Positions 11,936 through 26,761 of a DNA stretch of 64,000 nt are shown one piece after another. Position 1 is the stretch's first letter, and each line of letters starts with the position of its first letter. The translations under genes were made by a program, and so were the position numbers. Under the pieces are notes generated by a model. The model was given only the letters and a program-made list of their open reading frames with translations. It did not search any database and was not told where the DNA came from. The DNA lies in NCBI GenBank assembly GCA_016800925.1, contig JABCPU010000052.1, forward strand, positions 62,001 through 126,000, read 5' to 3'. The stretch comes from Suillus spraguei. Lineage: Eukaryota > Basidiomycota > Agaricomycetes > Boletales > Suillaceae.

Positions 11936-12544
11936 TAGTATAGTTTGTTTCGTTCTAGTGGTATAGGAGGTCGGAGATTTGAAGACCTGTGAACGTATCG
12001 CCGCAGAGGACTAGCTTGAATAACCACTGGTAATTTGGGTGTTGATGAAGGTGAATAAGTTGCGATCCATCTTCATATATGTGTAAAAATGTATGGGTCA
12101 TAGTAAGCCTTGCGGATATGATGTTATAGATGCACATTTATTATTGCGCGTCCGCGGCCTGCGCGCTGTCCGCTTTGGTGACCCGTCCGACGTTATATCT
12201 CATTATTTGCACGTTCCGCAGCTTGTGCGGTGCACGTTTGTCAATTGAGAGCTGGCGCGTTTTCGTAGCTTCCGCATTGTATCTGTGTCTTGAAGCTCTA
12301 GCAGTAGGCAACTATGGCGCTGGATCTGTTCAACCGTTGCATGCTTACTAGTATTCACACGAGGCTGAACGAAATAGACACTGTCACTTTTTTGCACATA
12401 CACCTTAGCTATACAAAAGCATTTAGAATAGTACACGATCAGATCTAACAATTACAACGTTGCAGGCGGCAAGCAATTCATGTTGCAGATGAGGATGCTG
12501 ATTGAAGGAGTTGAAAGCATTGTACCTTGTCGTTACCTGGCGAT
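11936..12544. other. Intergenic region downstream of ARP5
   Basis: I see no gene here. The first part is the ARP5 3' UTR region. The rest contains only short chance ORFs and borders the ribonucleotide reductase pseudogene. Confidence 0.4.
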
Positions 12545-13110
12545 ACTTACAAGCGGTCTGTGACGAATGTACCACCAAATAAGCCTGGCATCTATGCCAA
12601 TGAGATCAACGGGGAGAGCATCTACTAGAAAGACAGTAAGTGTGAGAAGAATAAGATGATGGTAACAGACTGGTTAAAGAGCAAGTAAAGTCAGTATGCA
12701 TACCCTGATCTGAGTCACGGCTAATGAGCTTGTTGGAGAACGTAGGACCAGGCATGAGACCGCGCTTCTTGAGCCAGATTCTAGACAGATGTGAAGGAAC
12801 CAGGGAAGATGCCTTCGACAGCAGCGAAAGCGACCAAGCGTTGAACGCTGATCAGATATCTACTTGAGTACCCAGTCAGCCTTGCGCTTGGTGCGAGGGT
12901 GTCCATGGCGTCAAAGAGGTATTCGCACTGGGCAGAGAAGTGATGATGAGAAATGAATAAACCTCAGAGTGAACGCTCTCCATCATGCCGTAGAAGCATC
13001 GGACCTCCGCAACCTAGACCTTATTAGAGAAACATTCAATAAGGATTTCATTGACAATGCCGTCAGATGCAACGAAGAAGGCGAGCGCTTGAAAAATCTC
13101 TTGTTAGCAG
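12545..13110 (-). pseudogene. Decayed fragment of ribonucleotide reductase small subunit (RNR2-like)
   Basis: Reading the minus strand from about 13105 downwards gives, in changing frames, successive pieces of class I ribonucleoside-diphosphate reductase small chain. In order these are ALAFFVASDGIVNEILIE, EVRCFYGMMESVHSEV, EYLFDAMDTL, KRKADWVLK (then a TAG at 12860-12862), [50 protein letters not shown] and [20 protein letters not shown]. The pieces are in the family order. They are separated by an in-frame stop, small deletions (for example in CFYG..MMES) and frameshifts. The N-terminal third, with the first iron ligands, and the C-terminal tail are not visible. It cannot encode an active radical-generating subunit. 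A functional copy must be elsewhere in the genome, since the enzyme is essential. Confidence 0.85.
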
Positions 13111-14325
13111 AGAAATAAGTATCTTGTGCTTTGTTCACACGGTCTCGGAGGTTGTTTCTGGCTGATCTTCCTCAGTCGATGACTATGTGTGTCTTCTATT
13201 TGTTATCCAGTCATTAATACCTGTCAGCCATTTCTACCCATCTATCTGAATGGGGCGAGCTTGGCCGTGATTAGCTCGCATGTGTAAATGCGAGGTTCGA
13301 TGGCTTTCGATTTCAACAGCCTTCGGAGACAGATTATGCAGCTTTCTGAGACTGCATGGTCATACTTAGAATTTTCATCCTGAGGGTATGTGTGATTCAT
13401 CTGAATTATTTTCATAGATCATTTGTATAGAATTTATCCTCTTCTTTGCCTGCAAACAGATCTTCAGCTACCCAAATGGGTTTATCTTCGTCCATATTTG
13501 TCATACATGTACAATGATCATGTCGCCGACAACCTCCATGATCATTGTGCAGGTATGAGAAATTACAAAGACTAGCTTTGAGTGCATTGGTGATCATGTA
13601 ATCACATTTAGCAGGCCTTGCCAGCGTCCAAATTGCTTTCCAAACCATTTCCAAATGAGTAAGTTCTGTAGCAGTTATTCTTCCTTGCCGTCTGTGCTCC
13701 AATGTGATCTGCTTGATGTTTAACCCTCCGTAGAGGTCCGGAATCAGGCAGCAATACATCCAGCAGTGGCTCAGACACCTGCTGCACCTGTAATTTTTCC
13801 ACAGATCCACACCTCCGGATCATGTTTTAGCCTGAGATTACACGTGAAAACACAGGCTGTGAAGGACAATCATCACTGGCTCGTGCAGAGCTAGCGAACT
13901 AGTCCGGGCAACAGCCAGATGCCAAGATCAGAGATGAACTCAATGTGCGTAAAGCCAAATCGTTATGTACTGATACTTTCCTTACATGTCGTTTGTAGGA
14001 AATACTCAATTATGCACCCTCTCAGCCTCGATCCCGGGGAGAAAGATCTCACCTGGAAGTCCTGCCCCTACCAAAAGGCTTATCAAGTTCCTTCGGTCCG
14101 TCACTTGGTGCGATCCTTCAAAAGTAAAACAGGTAGTAGAGGGTGGCCGTCAATATGGACAAAAAAAGATGCGGATGATGCTTTGCAGCTTCTCGGACCG
14201 GTGATTGTGGAAAGAGCGTTTACAGTACAGCAACTTGATCGCGCAAATACACTTGTCAATATTGACATTTACCTGTGCTCATACTACCTAAGTTGACGCC
14301 ACTGCGCGCCTTTCATTCTACCACG
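13111..14325. other. Intergenic region with unassigned ORFs
   Basis: About 1.2 kb between the RNR2 relic and the next gene. Overlapping ORFs on the minus strand (about 13412-13823) and plus strand (about 13919-14296) show no domain I recognise and no clean exon chain. This may be gene debris or the 5' region of the next gene. Confidence 0.35.
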
Positions 14326-15481
14326 ATGGTGAACCTAAGCCTCAAATACGTAGACCTCGTACGCCAACGCACGTCAAAGTGGGCGAATTGGTTTCCCGAA
14401 CAACAGGACAGAGTCAGAGTCAGTTCAACGCCACCCTTTGCGACACGTTGTCCTGATGATGATTCGTATGATCTAGGTCGGATCGTATGGTCGATTCAAC
14501 GCCCAGACAGGCAACTTCGATGTTGAAGGAAACGTGTACGATTCCGAGTTTCAGAAGCTGCTAGACGCTACCGATGGGACGATGAAACTCTCCGATTATC
14601 CACCGGTGCTTGGCGAGGAGGAGAAAGACTTTGCGGTTGGATCTATGGGCGTCAGGCCTAAGGAATTCAGTCTTGGATCAGACGTGTGAGCATTTGACAT
14701 AGTCGATCCTTGGAGAACTTCCCTGATTTCTGCTCTGATAGCGTCGAGGGCATTGACCAAGCAAAATATAAAGAAGACTGGCAGTTTATGGAGGGCAAAC
14801 GAGGCGCGATGCTCGTGATGTATAAGCCCCGTCAAGAGCATTTCCCTAAAGGAAAAGTATTTGAAGCGCTCTACCAGGTTCCAGAGCTCAAGGACAAGTA
14901 CATCGTCCCATCGGTGTACAAGTGTCGTGCTTATGCTATTTATTTGTCTAACAAGAGTGCGTCTATTCGTATTGTTTCATGTACATCTCAGATCTAAGGG
15001 AAGTGACAAGCCGGTGAGAAGATTTCATTGGCGCTCCTCCCGAAATCTGGCAAAGGGAATAAGCTCGAGTGGTGGACCAGTTTAAACATAGAAAACCTTC
15101 AAATCAAAACGGATCAGAACTACGTGTTCTCGCCGCTTTTCAATTGCAAGCGCAAGATCCCCTTGATTCGTATCTCGAGGTTCAACTCACCTGTTCCAGA
15201 CCCTGAGGACGCAGACTTGTAGGTCACTCGTCACATCTTTCGACCGCATTGCTGATCGGACAAAAGTTGGATGGACGTCTACCCACCTTGGGAGCCACTT
15301 GATGACGATGGAGAGATCGATCCAGTGTATGATGATGATGAAGAGGTGTGTGCTTGAAGTTTCTCGTGACAGACATTAAAGACTAACGTTGTGTACCAAG
15401 GATGACCCCAATGTCTACAACCCGCGAAGAGATTCTGAATATGTGCCATACCCTATTTCGGACGACTCTGACGATGAATGA
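14326..15481 (+). CDS. Uncharacterised protein of a mushroom-specific type
   Basis: The exons join to a protein starting MVNLSLKYVDLVRQRTSKWA. It continues VGSYGRFNAQTGNFDVEGNV, then GMKLSDYPP-like linker sequence, DQAKYKEDWQFMEGKRGAML, ELKDKYIVPSVYKCRAYAIY and GKGNKLEWWTSLNIENLQIK. It ends in an acidic tail, PYPISDDSDDE. Short introns interrupt it, for example one ending at 14476 (TAG before GTCGGATCG), one near 14686-14740 and one near 14955-15009. The pattern 'Y/F-G-x-(F/L)-N..TG.F..EGN(V/I)Y' near the N-terminus followed by 'KRGA(M/I)L' recurs in hypothetical proteins of Agaricomycetes. No function is known to me. There is no signal peptide and no membrane segment. The start is the ATG directly before the conserved N-terminus. 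Confidence 0.6.
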
Positions 15482-16299
15482 TGACTGGTTGACGGTTGTT
15501 GGCGTTGCCGTATGTATGATTACTTGTGTAGTGAGTACAAGTCTATGCAGTGGTATCTAGGACGATGTCGCATTTCTTTTCCCCGCGTGATAACGGTAAT
15601 GTGCAGGAGCTTCAAGGTCTGTTATATCTCTTGCAACTCATACTACCAGGCGCTCAAGTTTGAAAGTACCGCCAGTAAGCAACGTTCGAGTCGATTGATG
15701 ACCAGCGTGATATTTTATGATGGCAGTGGGCTGGCAGGCTTTTTAGTCATACACGGAGTGCACAACCATACGTTGGGCAACAGGCGGTCTTGGTGTCTGA
15801 CTCAAAAGTAGTAGAAGTGGAATGGAAGATAGCCTAGGTCGTGGCGAAAATGTACGGGCGTACGGCATTCGAGTTTCTGAATAAGAGGTAATCAGGCCTC
15901 ACTGCTCGCGTTTACCCCAAGTTGTTGACAATACGGTTTCTTGGTCGGCCCAGTCACCAGTTAAATTCAAATCGGCATAAATGGTTTTTTTAGCACCACG
16001 AAGCTTCACTCTTACTTGTGATTATCGTTTTTTCTTGTGTCGGTCAAGAGTTAGCCCAGGGTGAAAGCACGGTTCTGCGGCAGTGCGGCTTGAAAAGTTG
16101 CTTCTAAAATTGGGTCTTGTAATTCTTTCCTGCTATATTTTGCGGACATACTCGAACTTTAAGATCTATTAGCTACGAGGCCGATATTTTGCATATATGT
16201 CGTGATCGTTAATAACATATCTGGGAAATATTATATCCGAAGCAATTACTGAAGTCACCTGAAGAGGACTACTACACACTTTGATACTAGACGTCGACG
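15482..16299. other. Intergenic region upstream of APC10
   Basis: About 0.8 kb without a supported gene. The ORF at 15512-15811 has no recognisable content. The AT-rich part near 16120-16260 is likely promoter sequence for APC10. Confidence 0.4.
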
Positions 16300-17231
16300 A
16301 TGGCCACTACTAACATTACCACAACCACAGCTACCAGTGCAGGACCATTCACAGCAACAACAGTCGGACAAAATGGCTCATCATTCCCAAAGGACGGCCT
16401 CCCTCTCATGCACCCAGGTTCGCTCTAGTTCTTTGATCGTGCTCAAACTAGCCTGCGAGTTAGTAATGCTTATCCGGCTTCCAGCAGCTCGCACGCCCCC
16501 TGTACTACCATGGCCAGATATTGGGCACCTTGCCAAGTGGTCAGTTTCTTCATACAAATTTGGGTTTGGTGCAGAGTGTCTTAGAGACGGGGATCCCGAT
16601 ACGTTCTGGCAGTAAGCATAATCTCTTTCTGACGTGCTCGACCTGACTGAGGAGGTGTTGTTCAGTTCTGATGGCCCCCAGCCTCATTTTATCACGGTGG
16701 AGTTCCCTCGCAAAGTAGCAATTCAGGTACAGGATCGATTTCGCATGTGCCACCAGCACTGACTGAAGTGCATTCAGAAAATCAGTATCTACCTTAGTTG
16801 GCCACAGGATGACTCGTACACCCCGTCGACTCTTGCTATCCGTGCAGGAACTGGTCCCAGCGACCTTCAAGATGTACGGGTCGCTACTTTGGAGAAACCG
16901 GACGGCTGGATAACGTTTGATGTTTCCTCAGAACCTGACGAAGATGGCAACTCATTGTGAATTGTTTTTCCAACGCTGCTTGATCCTTCTTGTTAATCCT
17001 CCTTCAGTAAAGCTGTACATGCGTACGTGCTGCAAGTCATCGTGGTGCAGAACCACATGAGCGGAAAGGATACCCACATACGAGGTCTGCGTGTCCTTGG
17101 TCCTCAGGAGTATGCATTCCGAACTATCTGCTAAGTGTGCTGCTGACACGACATACAGAGAAGATGCTACTGATGGCGATCCTTTCCCTTGGAAGTCACC
17201 GGACTTCAAGATGTACGAAAGATTGAGGTGA
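16300..17231 (+). CDS. APC10: Anaphase-promoting complex subunit 10 (DOC domain)
   Basis: A Thr/Ser-rich leader (MATTNITTTTATSAG) precedes the DOC/galactose-binding fold. The fold reads PDIGHLAKWSVSSYKFGFGA, ECLRDGDPDTFWQSDGPQPH, FITVEFPRKVAIQKISIYLS, WPQDDSYTPSTLAIRAGTG and HAYVLQVIVVQNHMSGKDTH, then IRGLRVLGPQ. The 'LRD....TFWQSDGPQPH' block is the signature of APC10/Doc1, which helps the APC/C ubiquitin ligase bind D-box substrates. The C-terminus is MYERLR; a terminal hydrophobic-Arg pair is how Doc1 ('IR tail') docks on Cdc27/APC3, so this tail looks functional. I read five or so short introns. The gene is convergent with VAS1. Confidence 0.93.
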
Positions 17232-17671
17232 ACAGCATTATGCAAGTGCGGTACCACTGAATATTCTGTCTTCTATGGAAAGTGGGCTAGACCACTGTAC
17301 TTTACTGCGGTTTGTGCTTCCCTTGACCTTCTGTGCAATGGTTAGCTAATTCTTGAGGCGGAAAATGTGTGGTCGATAACTGACATGTGTTCACAATACA
17401 CCTGATATTGGCTGTGATTGGAATAAAGATATGGATATGACGCTGGTGAATGAAATTACGCGGGGTGGGTTCCAAGAAACAAAAGGTCGAGAGGTGAAGA
17501 GAATTATCACTGACAATAATGTCAAATATGATCTCTGGAGCGGTTTTTGGGAGCCCCCATTACTGAGAAGTTTTCAGACACTACATTTGTCATGCCAATG
17601 TGCTCAATTAGTATTGTAATTCTTTATGCAATTGTCATGCCTGTATAGCTACTACTCTGCTAACATGTACT
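17232..17671. other. Convergent intergenic region (APC10 / VAS1 3' ends)
   Basis: About 440 bp between two converging genes, expected to hold both 3' UTRs. Small chance ORFs only. Confidence 0.4.
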
Positions 17672-20600
17672 CTAAGAGTTCGCCAACTTTGCGAACATCT
17701 CTCGGGATTGCTCGAGAGTTGTACATTCCGTCTCAAATGTTCTTTTCTGTCGTGGTCAAGAATAAAAGGTTAGCAACGTTATGTATTAGCGATCAAAGGA
17801 GTTACCCCACCTTCTCATCATTTGTTATTTGCACTACAGACGGCACGGTCTCAGCGTAATCTGGCTGCGAAATAATCTTCATGATCTTTTCCAGATTCAA
17901 ACGCGCAAGCGTGAGTTTCTTGTCACACTTGGCTATTTCAGCGTCAAGGTCAACGAGTCCCTGATGGTAGAGCGAATTAGGGTCCATCCATAACACGGGA
18001 CTATTACACACATACCTTGACCAATACGTGAACTGTTGTAGTAGAGTTTATGACGGCTGACCCGCACCCCGCGGGAAGGGACTTCACGTCCTCGATCACG
18101 TTCACAGCACTGCATCCCTTGATCAAAGTGATCACAGCTTGCGTTTGCGAGCGGAACAAATCTATCTCCTTGCCCACCTGGGAATGAACGAATACTGACA
18201 ACATGTCAGTGCTAACCGCAGTCAAAGTATAAAAACTCACGTTGGATATTGGACTGGAGGTTGTAAGATGCAGCAAGCGACCTAGCTGCGCGCACGGCGG
18301 ACAGTACTACATCAAAGTCTCTTTCCTCTTCGGAACTGATGAAGTCAGGATCCTGCATGAATTCAGTAAAAGTAAATCTGAACAACAGATGACGACTCAC
18401 ATTTATAGGGTAGGACGCTATCATAATAGAGAGGGTAGGGTCTGTCGGACGCCTTGGCAGTCGCTGCCATAGCTCCTCGGTAACAAAGGGCATAAATGGA
18501 TGAAGTAGGCGCAGACCGTGATCTAGGCAAGTATACAATGTTTGTTGAGCTGACCTACGAGTCTGGAGGGGGACCGATTCGTCGGTTAAAGGTTTCATCG
18601 CCTCCTGTGAACAAGAATATGAGATCGTTACATTTAAATTTAAAATAGCCCTACAATATAGACGTCGCAGAGCTCGTATAACCAGAAATTGTGAGCTGAC
18701 GTAGTCGCAGCCATGAAATTGCGTTCTTGGAGCTGCGTGTTGATCTGCGTCGCAGCTATGTTGAGCTTGTGTAGGATCCAGCGCTCAACGAGACTTTCAT
18801 TTCCAGTTGGCTTCAGAAACAATGTAAGCTCAAGAATTCGTTGTGTAAGTAGCATACCTTGGCAGATGTTTCTGGCGAAAAGCTGTCGTCCAGTTTGAGC
18901 ATTGCGAACTTGGTAGCATTGAAGATCTTGTTGCAGAACTTGCGGTATCCCTCCACTCGCAGAATTTCCAGGTTGATGTCCCTGCCTAAACGCAAACTCA
19001 GTTATGTATAGTTTGCACCCCCGATGATTATTTTACCGCCGCCTGAGTATGCGCAGAGAGCGAACCGCAACCCGTCTGTACCACATTCCGGAATGCCCTT
19101 CGGGAAATCTTTCTTCTGACCAGCAATCGCCTTGAGAATCTCCTTCTCGTCGAGATTACCTTCATACAATTTCTGGTGAAGTTGCTCAAGTGGCAGCCCA
19201 TGGATGACGTCGATCGGGTCAATGACGTTACCGAGCGACTTGCTCATTTTGCGCCCATGAGCATCACGGATCATCGCGTGGCAGAGTACTTCAGAAAATG
19301 GCATCTGACCGGTAAGATAGACGCCCAGGAGAACCATACGCGCCACCCAGAAGAAAAGGATGTCCCAGCCTGTTTCAAGGATACTGGCAGGGTAATACTG
19401 AGAGAAGTCGACAGTCTGTTGGTGTATGATTAAAACCAGTCAATTTACTACGTATGAAACACCGTGCCTTTTCTGGCCATCCTAGGATTGAGAACGGCCA
19501 CAGTCCAGAGGAGAACCAAGTATCGAGAACATCTTCATCTTGCTCGAGTGTAAAATTCTTCCCATCTGCAAGGATTTTTGCTCGTTCGGTTGCTTGTTCC
19601 ACAGTCCGACCCACAACCCAGTTCTTTCCATCATTTCTCTGTATTCAAGAGTAAGTGCGGAAGTGTTGAACTGATCGTTGAAATACGAACGTCGATGTCT
19701 TCTCCTTCGATTCGAACAAAGTAGGCTGGGCATCGGTGACCCCACCATAATTGCCGTGAGATACACCAGTCCTGTATGTTTTCAAGCCAGCGATACCAGT
19801 CCGCTTCACTCTGCTTGGGGCCAATCGAAAGTTCGCCTGCCCTCGTGCGCTGCAATAATCGTTGAAAGAAAGTTGAGCGAAATATAGTGTGACTAACCTT
19901 GATTGCTTCTGTAGCAAGGGGTTGGCAATTTACCCACCACTGAGGCTTCAAGACAGGCTCAATGATGTCACCTGATTTACTGCAAGAACATCTCGACTTC
20001 AGTTATCAATCGACTTAGAACTGACATGGGCACGTACCTGCAAATGGGGATCTGCATGGGGTTATCCTTGGTCTCAACAAACAAGCCTAAGTCTGTGAGC
20101 CTCTTTATGACCTCGCGCCGAGCGTGGAAGCGCTTCATCCCCTGAATGATACATGTCGTTTAGATCAAGGTCTGGTTTTCGCATACAGACGCACCTTGAA
20201 TTGCTCTCCCGCATTTTCATTGAACGTTCCATCATCATTCAAAATATTGATGAAATCGAGCCCATGACGGATACCAACCTCATAATCGTTCGGATCATGA
20301 GCTGGCGTGATCTTCACGGCACCAGTTCCAAACTCTTTATCTACTTGTTCATCGACAATGATAGGAAGGCGCCTGTTCAAGAAAGGATGAATGGCGAACT
20401 TGCCACGAAGGTGCTGTGAACGTATCTCAATTTTTGGTTGTAACTTAGATCAATCAAAAATATTACCTTGTATCGATCATCATCTTGATGCACTGCAATA
20501 GCTGTATCACCAAGCATTGTTTCTGGGCGGGTCGTGGCCACAACAATCCGCTCATCTAATCATGACAATAAGAAAACAGTGGCATAAAGATCGATTAAAA

Positions 20601-21940
20601 CATACCTGATCCTTCTATGCAATATGCAAATGAGGTGATGACACCAAATTCGAATTTTTCCTTCAAATCGTAGCCAGGAACATTAAGTAAGGTGCGGCCA
20701 GTGAGTTGTTTTTGGTCCACCTATGCAACATAACTTATGTCAGTCGCCAATAGATGGATTTTTCGACTCACCTCAAGGTTCGAGAGGGTAGTATTCAACT
20801 GAACGCACCAATTAACAAGACGATTGGCGCGGTAGATGATACCATCCTCGTGGAGCCGACAGAACGTCTCAGTAACAGCTGTTGATAACGACTAGTATAA
20901 CGGTCGATTAGATATGTAAAACATGCTTAGAAATACACCCACAGGACTCATGGTGAACGCGACACGGTCCCAGTCATAGCTTCCTCCAAGTCTCCTTAGT
21001 TGATTGGTGATGCGTGCTTGGTAGCTAACGCCATGTAAGAGAATGTTTCGATCAGGAAGCAACCACGTACTCATTTTTCCACTCCATCACCTTGCCCAAA
21101 AACACCTCTCGACCGAGATCGTGTCGGGTCTTTCCTTCCGCTTTGTATAACCGTTTTTCAACGACGGATTGTGTCGATATTCCAGCGTGATCAAAACCTG
21201 GGACAAAGAGGGTAGTCTTTCCAAGCATCCGATTCCTATGATCACCATGAACACTATGATCATTTCAGATAAGGATTTATACTTACCAACGTATTAAGCA
21301 ATCTTGAATGGCAATAGTCAATGCATGACCGATATGCAGGCTTCCAGTGACGTTCGGGGGAGGCATCGGAATCACGAAAACACCCTCTGGTTTATTCTCG
21401 CCATTCTCCGTGGTCTGAGGCTTGAAGAAGCCCTGGGCCTCCCACCAATCGTACCAAGCAGACTCAACTGCGATAGGATTGTACCCACTTGCCATCGGTT
21501 GAGACATATCTATATAGCGTCAAGAAGGAGAAAACAAAAGGTGAAGAAAACGCACCTTTTTTCTCGCCCTTAGGAGTGGTGTTTACAAACGCAGGTTCCT
21601 GCTCCTTCTTCTCTTTGTCTGCCTTTGCCTTCTTTTCGCCAGCAGGAGTGTTAGTGGTTTGCTTGAGATGCTTAGCAGCAAGCTTCGCCTCTTTTTCTAG
21701 CCTCTTTGCCTCCTTTTTCGCTATATTCGATAGCCGATCAGATTTTCAAACTACTAGAATAACAAGGGCCTGCTCACCTGCACTTTTCGAAGGACCCTCA
21801 GGTTCGGGGGTGACCAGGCCAGGATCATTCGGAGTCGTTGCCATTACTAAAGGTCGAATAGAATGTGATCGATGTAGTGAATGAAAAGAAAGCGCTCTGA
21901 TTCTCTGACTGACTAGGTATCGATGCCTTGATATAAACAT
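17672..21940 (-). CDS. VAS1: Valyl-tRNA synthetase, with a probable mitochondrial long form
   Basis: This is a full class I valyl-tRNA synthetase. A Lys/Glu-rich appended helix leads to [13 protein letters not shown]. The catalytic domain has the HIGH motif in [16 protein letters not shown] and the KMSKS motif in [12 protein letters not shown]. The editing domain has [16 protein letters not shown] and [13 protein letters not shown]. The anticodon domain contains [17 protein letters not shown], and a C-terminal coiled coil ends [13 protein letters not shown]. More than 15 short introns are present. Two in-frame starts exist. ATG 21844 gives [10 protein letters not shown], the likely cytosolic form. 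ATG 21940 adds 32 residues with six Arg, four His and no acidic residue ([20 protein letters not shown] at its start), which looks like a mitochondrial targeting peptide. Yeast VAS1 makes both enzymes from one gene in this way. I give the longer form. Confidence 0.93.
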
Positions 21941-22258
21941 CCACTGCTTTCAGATTGACTCGAACAAGCTATTCTTGATTAACGTATTACGTAAAAAGAC
22001 GCTGCACGAGTCAAGCATACTCGCCTTGATTCCAAATGACTCGAATCCTTGCGCTTAAGGCCCAAGGGCTCACCGTGACCAGTGAATTTACATTCCTTTA
22101 GCGCGTCATAAAACTGATTCACAAGCATCCAATTTGAGATCTTAAATGAGAAGAACGTCCATTTACATGATACAGAGTATCTGATGAAGAAATGGCAACA
22201 GAATCATGATTAAAAGGGATATGGGAGATATCTATGTGTCCGGACTAAGTCGTCAAGC
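21941..22258. other. Intergenic region between VAS1 and DBP2
   Basis: About 320 bp holding the VAS1 promoter and the DBP2 3' UTR. No other gene seen. Confidence 0.4.
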
Positions 22259-24907
<2,649 letters not shown>

Positions 24908-25244
24908 AATGTCGTCTATAACGAGAACTAGAGAATTACAAAAACAAGGATGTTGCGAGGATCCGAAAGCGTGGTGGTTAGAGAGCAAGGAACAAAGACC
25001 ACACTGGAAAAAATGCGTTCGATTTGGAGTAAATAAACCATAATAAGCTTACGTGATGCTCTTCTTAGATAGTCAAATTCTAGTACACCCCAAATATCGG
25101 GGCAATACATAATGCAACTGGTCTGTGCGGGGTATATATGTAAAATGACATGCATGAGGGTGATCATAGCCGAAGTTTAGACCTGAAGCGGCTTTGTCAG
25201 GTATAATAAATCTGTCAAATGACGTCGCAGATATTCTGCATCCA
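24908..25244. other. Intergenic region between DBP2 and the RSR1-like gene
   Basis: About 340 bp: DBP2 promoter and 5' UTR next to the GTPase 3' UTR. No other gene seen. Confidence 0.4.
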
Positions 25245-26158
25245 TCACATCACGATGCAGGGTTTGTGGCGTAACCGGCGTGAAGCCTTCTTTGAGGGTG
25301 GTTCATCTGGGTAGTGCATAAGCATCTGCTTGACAAGTTCTTGGAAGACATCGTTAATGTGCCAATCACGCTTGGCTGATGTTTCGTAGAATGGTATCTT
25401 CCAAAGTGCAACTAGGCATTGTATCGTGCTTCTTGCCACTTCTCGTTCCGTGACGAGGTCAAGCTTTGTCCCAACAACAACAATAGGAACATCCTGCGTA
25501 TAATGGTAGTCGTTGTATTCGGTAACAATCAATGACACTTACGCTGTCCATTCCTTTCACCCGGTGTATCTGCTGTCGAAGATTGTCCAGCTCCTTAAGA
25601 CTTGCTTCTTGTGTGAGGCTGCAGTGACATTAGCAGGTCAAAATAAAAAGCCATGACTTGTGATGCTTACCTGAAGACTAACACGAATCCCTGACCAGAC
25701 TGTAGGGAGCTGGTGTGAGTTCCATATAATACATCCCAGGATCATCGATATTTACTTTGATGTAAAGCTCTTTCAGGGCAGTGAATTGCTCAGCACCAGC
25801 AGTATCCAATACTTCGAGCTGCAAGGAAACAGATGGTTGGAAATAACTTTAGCAAAAGGGGTCGGGGGTAGTAGTAACCACGCGAGCTCACCGAAGTCTT
25901 TACGCCATCAATATCGAGGATGCGCCGATAAGCTTCTGCAAAGACGATGCGGTAAGCCCTCACGTCACTTTGAAATAGACTATCACCAAGGACGTACCTT
26001 CAATTGTGGGGTCATAATTCTCCAGGAAGACATCTTGAACGAATCGCACTGTCAACGCAGACTTCCCAACTCCTCCGGCTACGACATATGAAGCAATGCA
26101 GTAGACACAAATGAATGAATGACAAACCTCCGAGGACGACGACGTTGAAGTGCCTCAT
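25245..26158 (-). CDS. RSR1: Ras-family small GTPase, RSR1/Rap type
   Basis: The protein begins [20 protein letters not shown], with a P-loop GAGGVGKS. It continues [20 protein letters not shown] (effector loop), [20 protein letters not shown] (switch II) and then [20 protein letters not shown]. The base-specificity motif is GTKLDL, followed by [20 protein letters not shown]. The C-terminus has a basic stretch ([10 protein letters not shown]) and the CAAX box CIVM, so the protein should be prenylated and membrane-bound. Q at the DTAGxEQF position and the FTAL/MKELYIKSGQGF block are features of Rap/RSR1 rather than Ras1 (DTAGQEEY). RSR1 proteins direct polarity and bud or hyphal-tip site choice. 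TKLD in place of NKxD is a tolerated variant seen in Rho GTPases. The many short introns start with one inside the P-loop. Confidence 0.88.
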
Positions 26159-26761
26159 GTTCTGAGAGGTGGGTATGAGATAAGGAGCCAAGGGGTGCAC
26201 GCGTACTGCACGAGTGATGCAGCCTGCCAACAACCAGTGCCAGTGTGTGGGAAGTAATCGAAAGCATGGACAATGCGTTTAAAATAGTTTCTCAGCTGCA
26301 GAGACTGAGATGCGAGAATCGGGAGAGTGAGAGAACCGAGAGCGTGGCAGTCGAATGTGGTTAGAAACCATTAAGATTAATATGATGAATCTTAATATTG
26401 ATGAGTACTACTTCGCGGTAGGCTCTTCGGAGCAAGGTCCATCAATCACGTAGCAAACATGCTCCTTTTGAGTGGCGACGGAAGCAGAATAACGTGACAA
26501 TTAGTCGATCTACATACTACACTTCAATTGGCTTACCATTAATTTAATGGCTTAAACTTGGCGTTCCTCCAATTGGGTTGTTATATCGTATAGTACAATA
26601 CAATGATGATGATGTCGAAACGAGAAGGAGTGACATGTACGAAGCAAGAATGCTTATTATGCAAGATTCGGAATGAGTGGGTAAGGAGAGTGCAGTACGA
26701 CAAGAAATAGATAACGCGATAAGAATTATGGACATGAAATATGGACTGAATGATCATGAAA
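26159..26761. other. Intergenic region upstream of the RSR1-like gene
   Basis: About 600 bp containing the GTPase promoter and the 3' UTR of the coiled-coil membrane protein gene. No further gene recognised. Confidence 0.4.

Noticed and set aside
13281..13310. Possible tRNA B-box-like sequence (GAGGTTCGATGG)
   Set aside because: No A-box at proper spacing, no anticodon arm and no acceptor-stem pairing could be drawn.
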